A DNA stretch of 64,000 nucleotides from Bacillota bacterium (GCA_040755295.1 JBFMBK010000005.1:62001-126000); one strand, 5' to 3'. Positions 8,648-17,479 are shown, counted from the first letter of the stretch. The notes: a model not told the origin generated them from the letters alone. Numbers and translations are program-made.

Positions 8648-9283
8648 ATGAAACGCAGGTTGCTGGTAATATTAGGTGTGGGGCTGGTTTTTACCGGGCT
8701 TGCCGTGGGGGTGCTCCGCGAGCGGACGGTCGAGTTATACAACCCCGACAACCTTATCAGGATACACATCATTCCAAACAGTGATACCCCGGTGGACCAG
8801 AAGTTGAAGCAGAAAGTCCGCCGGGCGATGATCGAGACGATGACTCCTGAGTTCAAGGGTGTCAGCGATGTGCGGGTAGCCCGGAGGCTGGTTGACAACA
8901 ACCTTGGCCGGATAAAGGCGGTTGCTTCCCGCGAAGTCGCAATGGCCGGAAAGGACTACGGCGTGCAGGTTTACCACGGGCGTTTCGACTTCCCCGTACG
9001 GACCTACGGTGACCTTACCCTGCCGGCAGGGGAGTACGAAGCGGTCCGCGTGGTGCTTGGGGCAGGTAAGGGGCAGAACTGGTGGTGCGTGCTCTTCCCG
9101 CCGCTCTGCATGGTGAGCGTCGACAACTCCGATGCGAGTGTGGAAACCCTTGCCGGAGGCGAGAACGGCCAGCGGGTGAAATTTCGCTCGCGGCTCTGGG
9201 AATTGGCGCAGCGTCATCTGGGTCTGCCGGTCCGGCAGGTCGTGCAGACTACAAAGGTCCGGCGGCACGAGAACGGACGGTAA
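8648..9283 (+). CDS. spoIIR: stage II sporulation protein R
   Basis: The 211-residue secreted protein has an N-terminal hydrophobic signal segment (about residues 4-22) and the SpoIIR core LIRIHIIPNSDTPVDQKLKQ, then LPAGEYEAVRVVLGAGKGQNWWCVLFPPLC. In the known pathway SpoIIR is made in the forespore and activates the SpoIIGA protease to process pro-sigma-E in the mother cell. ATG 8648 follows GGGAAGGGAAAG. Cotranscribed with sigG, the pair is followed by a strong terminator. Confidence 0.95.
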   Translation: MKRRLLVILGVGLVFTGLAVGVLRERTVELYNPDNLIRIHIIPNSDTPVDQKLKQKVRRAMIETMTPEFKGVSDVRVARRLVDNNLGRIKAVASREVAMAGKDYGVQVYHGRFDFPVRTYGDLTLPAGEYEAVRVVLGAGKGQNWWCVLFPPLCMVSVDNSDASVETLAGGENGQRVKFRSRLWELAQRHLGLPVRQVVQTTKVRRHENGR

Positions 9284-9316
9284 TTTAGACTACAATAAAG
9301 AACGTAAAGAAAAAAG

Positions 9317-9345
9317 CCCGGTTAAAACCGGGTTTTTATTTTTTC
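9317..9345 (+). terminator. intrinsic terminator after spoIIR
   Basis: Stem CCCGGTT (9317-9323), loop AA, AACCGGG (9326-9332), then TTTTTATTTTTT. Confidence 0.92.
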
Positions 9346-9598
9346 ACAACGGCTTAATTATCACAGTCGCCCGATATCCAGGTATCTATTTCGGATTCCG
9401 CCGTCGGGCGCGGCGATATGAGAGGTGTGAAGCGGGATGTAAGAGGTGAAAATCATAGACGGAAACTCTGTTCTCAATTCGGGCCGTAAGCCGGAAGGAC
9501 GTTGAACGACCCCGGGCCGGCCGATTTTTTTCACGCAGTCTTAGTTTACTTCTAAGTATAACCAGCAAGGCATAGGCTTTTAATGGGAGGGACGGCCT

Positions 9599-9865
9599 AT
9601 GTTGAAGATATCTGATCTCAGGATGCGGGAAGTGATAAACGTCCTGGATGGGCGGCGCTTGGGGTTGATTAAGGATATCGATATCGACATGGAAAACGGC
9701 AGGATCAAGGCTCTGGTGCTGCCCGGGCCCTCCCGCCTTCTGGGGTTCTTCGGCAAGGATGAAGAGATGATCGTCCCCTGGGAAAGCATAGTAAGGATCG
9801 GCATGGACGTCATTCTTATTGAGGCCCCGATAGAAAATTTGGCTCGGTATTCGTACCGGCGATAG
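9599..9865 (+). CDS. YlmC/YmxH family sporulation protein (PRC-barrel)
   Basis: The 88-residue protein has the PRC-barrel pattern of the YlmC/YmxH family: LRMREVINVLDGRRLGLIKDIDID, then GRIKALVLPG and EEMIVPWESIVRIGMDVILIE. GGGAGG precedes the ATG. In Bacillus the homologue belongs to the sporulation regulon and its role is poorly defined. The position between sigG/spoIIR and nrdR is a conserved order in related genomes. The 250 bp upstream contain faint 7-nt periodic sequence (9415-9460). Confidence 0.9.
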   Translation: MLKISDLRMREVINVLDGRRLGLIKDIDIDMENGRIKALVLPGPSRLLGFFGKDEEMIVPWESIVRIGMDVILIEAPIENLARYSYRR

Positions 9866-9976
9866 GTTCTTTCGACATTCAGGGACAAAATATTTAAGAG
9901 CTTGAATGCGGGCGAGCCTGAAAATGCGTGTAAAGAGAGATTAAGGAATTCCCCCCTTTTTCCTTCCTTTTTGGCA

Positions 9977-10006
9977 TTTACAACCCAAAATATTGTGGTG
10001 TAAGAT
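9977..10006 (+). promoter_or_regulatory. candidate nrdR promoter
   Basis: TTTACA (9977-9982), an 18-base spacer, then TAAGAT (10001-10006). NrdR box 1 lies exactly in the spacer, as expected for a repressor site. Confidence 0.45.
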
Positions 10007-10029
10007 AAATAATATACTACATTTTGTGT
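9983..10029 (+). promoter_or_regulatory. pair of NrdR boxes (autoregulatory operator)
   Basis: Two 16-bp sites, 9983-9998 (ACCCAAAATATTGTGG) and 10014-10029 (ATACTACATTTTGTGT), each match about 13 of 16 positions of the known NrdR box (ACACWATATATWGTGT). Their spacing is exactly 31 bp, three helical turns, which is the usual arrangement of NrdR box pairs. They precede nrdR itself. Confidence 0.7.
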
Positions 10030-10039
10030 GTGAGGCCGT

Positions 10040-10537
10040 ATGCGCTGCCCATTTTGCGCCTTCGATGACACCCGGGTTGTGGATACCCGTGCGGCGGACG
10101 AGGGTTCGACCATTAAACGTCGACGGGAATGCCCTCGCTGCAACAGGCGTTTTACCACTTACGAGCGGGTGGACGAGCTTCCCCTGATCGTGGTCAAGAA
10201 AGACGGCCGGCGGGAGATTTTTAACCGGACGAAGCTGCTCGGAGGGCTCTTGAAGGCTTGCCACAAGCGGCCGGTCAAGCGGGAGGACCTCGAGCGGATC
10301 GTGGACGAAGTGGAGCGTGAACTGAGGAATCGGCTTGAGTCGGAGGTTCCGGCGCACGTTATCGGCGAGCTTGTTGTGGACAGGCTGCGCTGGCTCGACG
10401 AGGTGGCCTACGTACGTTTTGCAAGCGTTTACCGGGAATTCCGCGACGGGCACGACTTTAAGGCGGAAGTCGAACGTTTGTTTAAGGACCGTGAAGACGG
10501 GAGTGTTACCGCAAAGAAAGACGAATCCGGGTATTAA
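10040..10537 (+). CDS. nrdR: transcriptional repressor NrdR
   Basis: The 165-residue protein has the N-terminal zinc ribbon MRCPFC...[13 protein letters not shown] (residues 1-43) and the ATP-cone (about 49-139: [21 protein letters not shown] onward). NrdR senses dATP/ATP through the cone and represses ribonucleotide reductase genes. Length is slightly above the usual 150-155. The nrdD-nrdG genes follow after about 160 bp. The NrdR box pair upstream points to autoregulation; no clear pair is seen directly before nrdD, so readthrough from the nrdR promoter is possible. Confidence 0.97.
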   Translation: MRCPFCAFDDTRVVDTRAADEGSTIKRRRECPRCNRRFTTYERVDELPLIVVKKDGRREIFNRTKLLGGLLKACHKRPVKREDLERIVDEVERELRNRLESEVPAHVIGELVVDRLRWLDEVAYVRFASVYREFRDGHDFKAEVERLFKDREDGSVTAKKDESGY

Positions 10538-10587
10538 CACATTTCGCCAGTAGATTAATTAATACCGATAAGGGATGGGTTTCCGAC

Positions 10588-10608
10588 TAAAAACGAGTCG
10601 CTTTTCAA
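10588..10608 (+). other. small hairpin between nrdR and nrdD
   Basis: CGACT and AGTCG pair around AAAAACG, followed by CTTTT. It is a weak terminator or attenuator candidate ahead of nrdD. Confidence 0.3.
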
Positions 10609-10624
10609 AAGGAGTGCGGTGAAA

Positions 10625-10657
10625 ATGAGTGTCCCGATACCTAAAGCCATCGTATAA
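10625..10657 (+). CDS. possible 10-residue leader peptide before nrdD
   Basis: ATG with AAAGGAG about 10 bases upstream opens a ten-codon frame (MSVPIPKAIV) that ends 37 bases before the nrdD start. The ribosome site is convincing, but nothing else shows that the peptide is made or that it has a function. Confidence 0.25.
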   Translation: MSVPIPKAIV

Positions 10658-10694
10658 ACGTAACGGCAATTAAATGAGGGGAGGGAAAGTTTAA

Positions 10695-12725
10695 GTGTAT
10701 CAGGTTATCCGAAAGAGGGACGGACGAGAGGTTCCGTTCGACGACTCAAAAATCACCGATGCGATCTTTAAGGCGGCGCGGGCCGTGGGCGGGGAAGACA
10801 GAGAAACGGCGATGCGGCTTACCCTCGAAGTCCTTACGATGCTCAAGGCCAGATACAACGGTTCAGCCTTTGGGGTCGAGGACGTTCAGGACCTTGTCGA
10901 AAAGGTTCTGATCGAGGCCGGGCACGCGAGAACCGCCAAGGCTTACATCCTGTACCGCAACTGGCGCACCCGGATCCGTGACGCGAAGAGTGATCTTATG
11001 GACGCCGTGGAAGAGATCCTCGACGAGACCAGCCGGGAAAACGCAAACGTTTCTAACTCCCCGTCGGCAAAGATGCTCCAGATCGCAGAGGCCGCAAGCA
11101 AGAAGTATTACCTCACCCGGTTGATCCCGGATGAGTTTGCCCAGGCGCATATCCGCGGCGATATTCACATCCACGACCTGGGTTTCTACGCTAAGACCTT
11201 GAACTGCATCCAGATTCCCCTCGGAAGACTTCTGGCCGAAGGTTTCAACACCGGGCACGGTCACATCCGCCCGCCGAAACGCCCCGGCTCTGCGACCGCC
11301 CTTGCCTGTATCATCCTCCAAAGCTCGCAAAACGACATGTTCGGGGGGCAGTCTTTCGCAGACTTTGACAGGGACATGGCGCCTTATGTGGTTAACGCTT
11401 CGGACGATGAGGTTTACCAGGCGATGGAAGCGCTGGTGTACAACCTGAATTCGATGCATTCGCGCGCGGGGGCGCAGGTGCCTTTCAGCAGCATCAACCT
11501 GGGCATGGAAACCGGCAAGGACGCCCGGAGGGTAACGCGCGGCCTGCTCCTCGCCTATGAGACCGGGCTCGGGCGGAACGAGGCGCCCATCTTCCCGAAT
11601 ATTATCTTCAGGGTGAAGAAAGGCGTCAATTTCACCCCGGAAGACCCGAACTACGATCTGTTCCAACTGGCCGTCAGAGTGGCTTCAAAACGCTTGAACC
11701 CCACATTCAGCTTTATGGATTCCAGCTTCAACACCCCTTATGGCGAGCAGGTTTCTTATATGGGCTGCCGCTCGCGGGTAATGGCCAACCGCCGCGGACC
11801 GGAGGTAGCGGAGGGGCGCGGCAACCTGTCCTTCACGACCATCAACCTTCCCCGGGTGGCCCTCAAAGCGGAACGGAACATTAATAAGTTTTATAAGCAT
11901 CTCGCGGAAATCACCCAGCTCGGCATAGAGCAGCTTTATCACCGCTACCAACTCCAGGCGCAATTGAAAGTAAAGGACATGCCGTTTGTTATGGGTCAGC
12001 GGTTGTATCTGGACACGGACGGTTTGAAACCGGAGGATTCCATCGAGGAGGCGATAAAGCACGGAACGCTGTCCCTGGGTTTTATAGGGCTGGCGGAGGC
12101 GCTCGTGGCGCTTTTGGGGAAGCATCATGCCCAGGACGCGGGCGCCCAGGAACTCGGGCTGGAAATCGTCGGATGGCTCCGGCAAAGGATTGATGAGGCC
12201 TGTGACAAGTACAATCTGAATTATACTCTTTTGGCCACGCCTGCGGAAGGGACGGCAGGCCGTTTCATAAAACCGGACCGGGGGGAGTTCGGGATCGTTC
12301 CCGGGGTGAACGACCGGGATTTTTACACCAACTCCTTCCACGTGCCTGTCCACTTCGGGATCGAGTGCTTTCACAAGATCGAAGTCGAAGGCCCCTATCA
12401 TAAGTTCTGCAACGCCGGTCACATCAGTTACGTAGAGCTTCCTTCCCCGCCGGTGGACAACCCCGAGGCGGTCGAGGCCATCATCCGGCATATGGCGCAG
12501 AACGATATGGGGTACGTCGGGATAAACTTCCCGGTGGATTTCTGCGAACAGTGCAGTTTTACGGGCGTTTTGGACGAGAAGTGCCCGAAATGCGGTTCGA
12601 CCTCGATCCGAAGGGTGCGGCGGATAACCGGTTACCTGTCCACGGTCGATCGCTTTAACGACGCGAAGGTTTCGGAATTGAAATCCCGGGTGGTTCACCT
12701 CGGCGGCCCGGGAACGCTGCATTAA
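10695..12725 (+). CDS. nrdD: anaerobic ribonucleoside-triphosphate reductase, class III
   Basis: The 676-residue enzyme reduces ribonucleoside triphosphates to deoxy forms using a glycyl radical, in the absence of oxygen. An ATP-cone occupies about residues 1-95. The catalytic barrel follows, with HIHDLGFYAKTLNC early on. The C-terminus has the four-cysteine zinc site (C617, C620, C630, C633) and the glycyl-radical loop with G646 in RITGYLS. The start is GTG 10695 after GGGGAGGG. The radical activator nrdG is the next gene. This is the only reductase seen in the window, which fits a strict anaerobe. Confidence 0.97.
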   Translation: MYQVIRKRDGREVPFDDSKITDAIFKAARAVGGEDRETAMRLTLEVLTMLKARYNGSAFGVEDVQDLVEKVLIEAGHARTAKAYILYRNWRTRIRDAKSDLMDAVEEILDETSRENANVSNSPSAKMLQIAEAASKKYYLTRLIPDEFAQAHIRGDIHIHDLGFYAKTLNCIQIPLGRLLAEGFNTGHGHIRPPKRPGSATALACIILQSSQNDMFGGQSFADFDRDMAPYVVNASDDEVYQAMEALVYNLNSMHSRAGAQVPFSSINLGMETGKDARRVTRGLLLAYETGLGRNEAPIFPNIIFRVKKGVNFTPEDPNYDLFQLAVRVASKRLNPTFSFMDSSFNTPYGEQVSYMGCRSRVMANRRGPEVAEGRGNLSFTTINLPRVALKAERNINKFYKHLAEITQLGIEQLYHRYQLQAQLKVKDMPFVMGQRLYLDTDGLKPEDSIEEAIKHGTLSLGFIGLAEALVALLGKHHAQDAGAQELGLEIVGWLRQRIDEACDKYNLNYTLLATPAEGTAGRFIKPDRGEFGIVPGVNDRDFYTNSFHVPVHFGIECFHKIEVEGPYHKFCNAGHISYVELPSPPVDNPEAVEAIIRHMAQNDMGYVGINFPVDFCEQCSFTGVLDEKCPKCGSTSIRRVRRITGYLSTVDRFNDAKVSELKSRVVHLGGPGTLH

Positions 12726-12736
12726 AAAAACGCGGG

Positions 12737-12777
12737 GGCCCCTGCGGGTTCTGTATGCCGCGGGGGCCATCTTTTTT
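12737..12777 (+). terminator. terminator after nrdD
   Basis: Stem GGCCCCTGCGG (12737-12747) pairs with CCGCGGGGGCC (12758-12768), one G-T pair, followed by ATCTTTTTT. It separates nrdD from nrdG, so nrdG may need partial readthrough or its own promoter. Confidence 0.8.
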
Positions 12778-12779
12778 AA

Positions 12780-12845
12780 CAGGTAGAAGGTAGAAGGTAG
12801 AAAATTTCCCATTCCCCATTCCATAATCTATATTCTGTATTTTAC
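12780..12845. repeat. heptanucleotide repeat tract
   Basis: Units of the type GGTAGAA (three tandem) pass into CCCATTC and TATATTC-like units. It fills the gap between the nrdD terminator and nrdG. Confidence 0.7.
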
Positions 12846-12862
12846 TATTTAAGGAGTCCAGC

Positions 12863-13411
12863 ATGTCAAGCACTCAAAACGCGGAGAAGATTAATATACG
12901 GATCGCCGGTGTGGTGCGCGAGAGCGTGGTTGACGGCCCGGGCCTGCGCTATGTCATTTTCGCGCAGGGGTGCCCGCACCGGTGCCCGGATTGCCACAAC
13001 CCGGAGACCTGGGACCCGGATGCCGGTTATGAGTCTTCCTTGGAGGTGTTGGTTGCCGACATCGTGCGCAACCCGCTGCTAAAAGGTGTGACCTTTTCAG
13101 GGGGAGACCCATTCCTTCAGGCAGCTTCTTTTGCGGCCCTCGGATGGGTCCTCCGGGGTAAGGGATACGATATAACGACGTATACGGGTTACACCTTCGA
13201 AGAACTTGTCAAAGGGAACGTCCCCTCGACTCGGGAACTGCTTGCGGTGACGGACGTCCTCGTCGACGGCCCTTTTGTCCTGGCGGAGCGGGACTTGACG
13301 CTGCCGTTCCGCGGTTCGCGGAACCAGCGGCTGATTGACGTGCAGGCTTCGATGAAGAGCGGGGGTATAATAGAGACGAAACTCAGGAGACTGCTGCAAA
13401 ACTACGCCTAG
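12863..13411 (+). CDS. nrdG: anaerobic ribonucleotide reductase activating protein, radical SAM
   Basis: The 182-residue protein carries the radical-SAM cysteines in QGCPHRCPDCHNPETW (CX3CX2C, about residues 36-43) and the AdoMet-binding GVTFSGGDPF. It generates the glycyl radical on NrdD. AAGGAG lies 9 bases before the ATG. The final seven or so codons (…LLQNYA and stop) lie inside a dispersed repeat also found at 36.6, 43.7 and 48.9 kb, so the natural C-terminus was probably replaced by repeat sequence. The catalytic core is intact. Confidence 0.94.
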   Translation: MSSTQNAEKINIRIAGVVRESVVDGPGLRYVIFAQGCPHRCPDCHNPETWDPDAGYESSLEVLVADIVRNPLLKGVTFSGGDPFLQAASFAALGWVLRGKGYDITTYTGYTFEELVKGNVPSTRELLAVTDVLVDGPFVLAERDLTLPFRGSRNQRLIDVQASMKSGGIIETKLRRLLQNYA

Positions 13412-13420
13412 CTGTTTCAG
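13386..13420 (+). repeat. R3 repeat end (GGAGACTGCTGCAAAAC...) overlapping nrdG stop
   Basis: The 35-bp segment is nearly identical to the sequence that starts right at the ileS stop (36628-36662), to 43706-43737 and, inverted, to 48921-48950. Here it encodes the last residues and stop codon of nrdG. Confidence 0.8.
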
Positions 13421-13613
13421 TCCGGCTTCACCTTCAGCGCTAAGCTTGTGAGGCTTTTGATTTCCACCCCTTTACATCTGACTCCCCACCTCCCGTACCG
13501 CTACGTTTCACGACGGGACGCTGAATAGATAAGACACGCTTTACAATCAAGCGGAACAAGGTAAAATGGGTAAAACAGGTTGCTAAACTCAGCGACTTTA
13601 AAAGGAAGGGTGG

Positions 13614-15761
13614 TTGGAAAAGCCGGCGGAGGGCGCCGTCAGGCTGATGATTATGAGAAGTCTGTACAACGAAGAGGAAGCGAAAAAATACATTAAAAGA
13701 TATGCCGGTTACCCGGAAGACCTTGCTTTGCGGATATACACCTCACACCTTATCGGAAGGGAAGGCGGGCTTGTGCTTCACGGCGGGGGCAATACATCAG
13801 TAAAATCCAGGGTGAGGGATATCTTCGGCAACGAGAACGACGTGCTGTTCGTCAAGGGAAGCGGCTGGGACCTGGCGGCCATCGAGCCGCAGGGCTTCCC
13901 ATGCCTTGACCTGGAGTACCTGCGTCGGCTCCGGTCGCTCGAACGCATGTCGGACGAGGAAATGGTAAACCAGTTGCGGACGCACATGACCGATGCCGCT
14001 TCGCCGGACCCTTCCGTGGAAACACTGCTTCACGCGTACCTTCCCCACAAGTTCGTCGACCACACCCATGCCGACGCCGTCTTGATCCTGACCAATCAGA
14101 AAGAGCACGATAGTCTTCTTAATGAGGCCCTGGGAGAGAGGGTAGCGGTTCTGGAGTTCATCATGCCCGGTTTTCCGCTTGCCGGGGCCGTTTACGAGTT
14201 GTATGAAAAAAATCCGGATGTTGAGGCCATAGTCCTTCTCAATCATGGTTTATTCACCTTCGGTGACGACGCAAAAACCTCGTACGAGCGGACGATAAAA
14301 TACGTGACCATGGCGGAAGAGTACATCGCCTCGAAAACTAAAAACAAAACGCTCTTAACAAGATGTACGGAGATTGAGGCGCCGATAAATAAAGCGCAGG
14401 CGGCGTCGATAACCTGCCAGGCCGTAAGAGGGGCGCTGGCGCATGCCGGGAGCGACGGGAGGTTGAAGCGGTTCATCCTCGAGGTGCGTGACGCGAAGGA
14501 CATCATCGAGGCGTCGCTGTCGCAGGAAGCGCCCGAATTCTGCGTTTCGGGACTGTTAACCCCCGATCACGTCATCCGCACCAAGGGTAAATACGTTTAC
14601 GCGGACGGCGTTGACCGGGACGACGAGACAATCAGCCGGAAGATAAGGCTGCTTGTGGAGCAGTTTAAGAAGGAATACAACGACTATTTCGACCGCTGCG
14701 TGCGTGAGAAAAACGTGGAGAGAAAACGGCTTGACCCGTACCCGCGGGTTTTCCTGGTCGCGGGTGTGGGTATTATCGCGGCGGGGAAAACCCGGAAGGC
14801 CGCCGGAATCGCCGCCGACCTGGCGGAGCACACCATCCGGGCGAAGGTGAAGGCAAGGGCGCTGGGAGAGTACGTCTCTCTACCGGACCACACGCTTTTC
14901 GACATGGAATACTGGAGCCTCGAACAGAAGAAACTCGGCAGGTCGGGCGGGCTCTCGCTGGAAGGGCAGGTCGCTTTCGTTTCCGGCGGCGGCGGCGCGA
15001 TGGCGGTGGGGATCGGCGACAGACTGCTTGCGGCGGGCGCGGCGCTGGTATTGTCTGATATAAATGCGGAAAGGCTGGATAGGGTGAAAAAGGCGCTGTC
15101 GGCAAGATACGACCCGCTCGTCATCGAGACCCTGGTGATGGACGTAACCGATTATGACGCCGTGGCGGCGGGGCTTGACCGGGTGTGCCGCATCCTCGGG
15201 GGGATCGACATCGTGGTCCCGAACGCCGGGATTGCCCACGTGGCGAGAATCGAGCACCTTGAAGCGGATAAGCTTGAGGAAGTGATGAGGGTTAATTTCC
15301 TGGGCGTCTTCAACCTTATCAAGGCGGCGGCGGGGATTTTCAAGCGCCAGGGGACCGGGGGGAACATCGTCGTGAACTGTTCCAAGAACGTTTTTGATCC
15401 CGGACCCGCGTTCGGCGCATACAGCGCCTCGAAAGCGGCGGCGCACCAGATATCCAAGATCGCGGCGCTGGAACTCGCCACGCTGGGCGTGAAGGTCAAC
15501 ATGATTAACGCCGACGCCGTATTCGGCGCGGGTGAGATCTCTTCCGGCCTGTGGGACGTTGTGGGTCCGGACCGGATGAAGGCCAGAGGGCTTGACCCGC
15601 AAGGCTTGCAGGAATATTACCGGGAACGGAACCTCCTGAAAACGGAGGTCTTTGCCGAACACGTGGGCAATGCGGTCGTTTTCTTTGCCGCGGACCAGAC
15701 GCCCACGACCGGCGCAACGCTGCCTGTGGACGGAGGGATCCCCGCCGCGTTCCCCAGGTAG
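13614..15761 (+). CDS. bifunctional class II aldolase / short-chain dehydrogenase
   Basis: The 715-residue fusion has an N-terminal class II aldolase/adducin domain (about 30-370: GGGNTSVKSR, FVKGSGWDLA and the metal-binding HTHADAVL) and a C-terminal short-chain dehydrogenase (about 455-715: VAFVSGGGGAMAVGIG nucleotide loop, catalytic YSASKAA). It resembles the rhamnulose-1-phosphate aldolase/lactaldehyde dehydrogenase fusions (YuxG/RhaEW type), which cleave a sugar phosphate and oxidise or reduce the resulting aldehyde. The sugar cannot be deduced because no other sugar genes are adjacent. TTG 13614 with GGAAGGG is the likely start; a downstream ATG is possible. Confidence 0.88.
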   Translation: MEKPAEGAVRLMIMRSLYNEEEAKKYIKRYAGYPEDLALRIYTSHLIGREGGLVLHGGGNTSVKSRVRDIFGNENDVLFVKGSGWDLAAIEPQGFPCLDLEYLRRLRSLERMSDEEMVNQLRTHMTDAASPDPSVETLLHAYLPHKFVDHTHADAVLILTNQKEHDSLLNEALGERVAVLEFIMPGFPLAGAVYELYEKNPDVEAIVLLNHGLFTFGDDAKTSYERTIKYVTMAEEYIASKTKNKTLLTRCTEIEAPINKAQAASITCQAVRGALAHAGSDGRLKRFILEVRDAKDIIEASLSQEAPEFCVSGLLTPDHVIRTKGKYVYADGVDRDDETISRKIRLLVEQFKKEYNDYFDRCVREKNVERKRLDPYPRVFLVAGVGIIAAGKTRKAAGIAADLAEHTIRAKVKARALGEYVSLPDHTLFDMEYWSLEQKKLGRSGGLSLEGQVAFVSGGGGAMAVGIGDRLLAAGAALVLSDINAERLDRVKKALSARYDPLVIETLVMDVTDYDAVAAGLDRVCRILGGIDIVVPNAGIAHVARIEHLEADKLEEVMRVNFLGVFNLIKAAAGIFKRQGTGGNIVVNCSKNVFDPGPAFGAYSASKAAAHQISKIAALELATLGVKVNMINADAVFGAGEISSGLWDVVGPDRMKARGLDPQGLQEYYRERNLLKTEVFAEHVGNAVVFFAADQTPTTGATLPVDGGIPAAFPR

Positions 15762-15790
15762 TTCTCTGTGAACTTTGTGCCTCTGTGGTG

Positions 15791-15888
15791 ACCCAGCCTC
15801 AACTTACTGATCTTAAGACGTGGCGTTCTAAGTCGTATTGTGTATATAACGATGCAAAGTTATTTTAATGTGCCGTTGAGTGCTGGGT
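15791..15888. mobile_element. miniature inverted-repeat element, copy 1 (98 bp)
   Basis: The left tip ACCCAGCCTCAA (one base lost) and right tip TTGAGTGCTGGGT bound 98 bp without coding capacity. It is almost the reverse complement of the copy at 45425-45519, and similarity continues into the flanks on both sides (CACCACAGA... and ...CCGGATTA), so the whole unit may be larger. Confidence 0.82.
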
Positions 15889-15946
15889 GGTTCCGAATTG
15901 CCCGGATTAGAAACTACGAGAGTCCGCCCGGTTGAATCCAGAAACT

Positions 15947-15990
15947 AAAGCGGAAACTATAAACACCATAGTCTCCGCTTTTTATTTTGC
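15947..15990 (+). terminator. intrinsic terminator
   Basis: Stem AAAGCGGAAACTAT (15947-15960) pairs with ATAGTCTCCGCTTT (15968-15981) with one mismatch, followed by TTATTTT. It would end transcripts of the aldolase fusion. Confidence 0.75.
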
Positions 15991-16068
15991 GGCCTTTGTA
16001 TAAAGCGACCGGTCGCCCGGTTATTGGCTTAACAACTTAAGACCAGACCTGGTCTCGTTTGTTCAGTG

Positions 16069-16278
16069 TCAGGAGGCACAGCTTGAGGGCGTGCTACAGG
16101 TGGTACAGGTGTCCCCCTTGCCCCCTTCGACGCCTTTGGTGGCGAAAAACGAAATCAGTTTTTCGGGTTTCGGGGTGTCGCAAGCCGGGCAGGAAAGGTT
16201 TTCTCCCGTCTCGCCAAGCGGGCACAACCTTTCAAAACGATGCCCGCAGGATTTGCAGCGGAATTCATAGATCGGCAC
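16069..16278 (-). CDS. FmdB-family zinc ribbon protein
   Basis: The 69-residue protein begins MPIYEFRCKSCGHRFERL, the family signature, with a second pair CPAC around residue 31. The C-terminal tail has extra cysteines (CTTC). The start is GTG 16278 with AGGAGG 7 bases upstream. Such regulators are small DNA- or protein-binding zinc ribbons of unclear role. It is divergent from pstS. Confidence 0.88.
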   Translation of the reverse strand: MPIYEFRCKSCGHRFERLCPLGETGENLSCPACDTPKPEKLISFFATKGVEGGKGDTCTTCSTPSSCAS

Positions 16279-16382
16279 GGACCGTTTTCCTCCTGTTCGT
16301 TATGGTATCAACTCAAGCTTATGGAAAACCCGGCTTCTTGTCAAGGCAGTGGATTTGTTGGGAAGCATTTTTATTGAACAAA

Positions 16383-16437
16383 TTTAACATTATTTTAATC
16401 TAACTCTAACGTTGAGTTAACAGAAGACAGGTAAAAT
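16383..16437 (+). promoter_or_regulatory. PhoP-type box: four hexamers at 11-bp spacing, with -10
   Basis: TTTAAC (16383), TTTAAT (16394), TCTAAC (16405) and GTTAAC (16416) begin exactly 11 bp apart, matching the direct-repeat architecture of PhoP binding sites (TTAACA-like). TAAAAT at 16432-16437 is a good -10 for a promoter activated from these repeats. It precedes pstS. Confidence 0.75.
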
Positions 16438-16543
16438 TTATTAAGAACTTATGATTAAGGAGGGATCAAACGGGTTTTTATTATGCCATGGCTTTAAGAA
16501 ATGAACATTAAATAAAGTTAAAAATCCTAAGGAGGGACTTTGT

Positions 16544-17422
16544 TTGTTTATGAAAAACCGGCTGGTTGTCCTGGCAGTCGTATTGACCGCTGTTGTAACC
16601 GTTGCCGCGGGATGCGGCGCCGGTAGCCGTTCCGGCAGCCCTTCGCAACAGGATACGCTTTCGGGTAAAATCATCGTGGTCGGTTCCACCGCGATGCAGC
16701 CTTTTATAGAAGAAGCGGCGACGGCATTCTATGAAAAGAATCCGGATGTGCAGATTACCGTTCAGGGCGGCGGCAGCGGCACGGGGCTCAGCCAGGTCAG
16801 CCAGGGCGCCTGCGACATAGGCAACTCCGATATATTCGCCGAGGAGAAAGAGGGCATCAACGCCTCAGAATTGTTGGATCACAAGGTTGTGGTTCAGGCC
16901 TTCGCCGTGGTGGCAAACCCGGGCGTGGGTGTGGACAGCCTTACCAAGAAACAGATTCAGGATATCTTTACGGGCAGGATAACGAACTGGAAACAGGTCG
17001 GCGGGAAGGACCGGAAGATCTTCGTGGTTAACCGCGCGAAAGGCTCCGGCACCAGGTCCACCTTCACCAAATATGTCATGGAAGGCATAGAAGAAGCCAA
17101 GGGTGGCGCCGAGCAGGATTCCTCCGGCACCGTGCACAAGATCGTCAGTGAAACGGGCGGAGCGGTGAGTTATCTGGCTGTTTCTTATCTTAATGATAAG
17201 GTAAAAACCGTTAGGATAGACGGCGCGGAACCTAACGAATTGGACATCAGCAGCGGCAAGTATCCCTTCTGGTCTTACGGTCACATGTACACAAAGGGCG
17301 AGCCGAGCAAAGCAGCGAAGGCGTTCATCGACTACGTCCTTAGCGACGAGGTGCAGCAAGGCCTTGTTAAAGAGATGTATTACTTCCCTGTTAACGGGAT
17401 TCAGGTTGAACGCAAGCCTTAG
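16544..17422 (+). CDS. pstS: phosphate ABC transporter substrate-binding lipoprotein
   Basis: The 292-residue protein has a lipoprotein signal (hydrophobic stretch then AAGC, lipidated Cys about residue 24). The phosphate-binding fold follows: VVGSTAMQPF, GGGSGTGLSQV, FTGRITNWKQVGG and NRAKGSGTR, the last being the phosphate-contacting SGT loop. It captures phosphate outside the membrane for PstC/PstA. TTG 16544 has ideal spacing to AAGGAGGG; ATG 16550 is the alternative. pstC follows after a 300-bp gap containing an R1 element; the PhoP-type box lies upstream. Confidence 0.95.
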   Translation: MFMKNRLVVLAVVLTAVVTVAAGCGAGSRSGSPSQQDTLSGKIIVVGSTAMQPFIEEAATAFYEKNPDVQITVQGGGSGTGLSQVSQGACDIGNSDIFAEEKEGINASELLDHKVVVQAFAVVANPGVGVDSLTKKQIQDIFTGRITNWKQVGGKDRKIFVVNRAKGSGTRSTFTKYVMEGIEEAKGGAEQDSSGTVHKIVSETGGAVSYLAVSYLNDKVKTVRIDGAEPNELDISSGKYPFWSYGHMYTKGEPSKAAKAFIDYVLSDEVQQGLVKEMYYFPVNGIQVERKP

Positions 17423-17479
17423 AATTGGGAAATGAGACGTGGGAAGTTGCACAGTCGGCAGCAATGCGAAGCCCACAGG

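Noticed and set aside
9346-9598. A further R1 copy before ylmC
   Set aside because: Only a faint 7-nt periodicity and a CGCCCGA..TCGGGCG pairing; none of the R1 motifs are present.
11685-12824. A 379-codon frame opposite nrdD
   Set aside because: Lies antisense to the glycyl-radical domain, with no family similarity.
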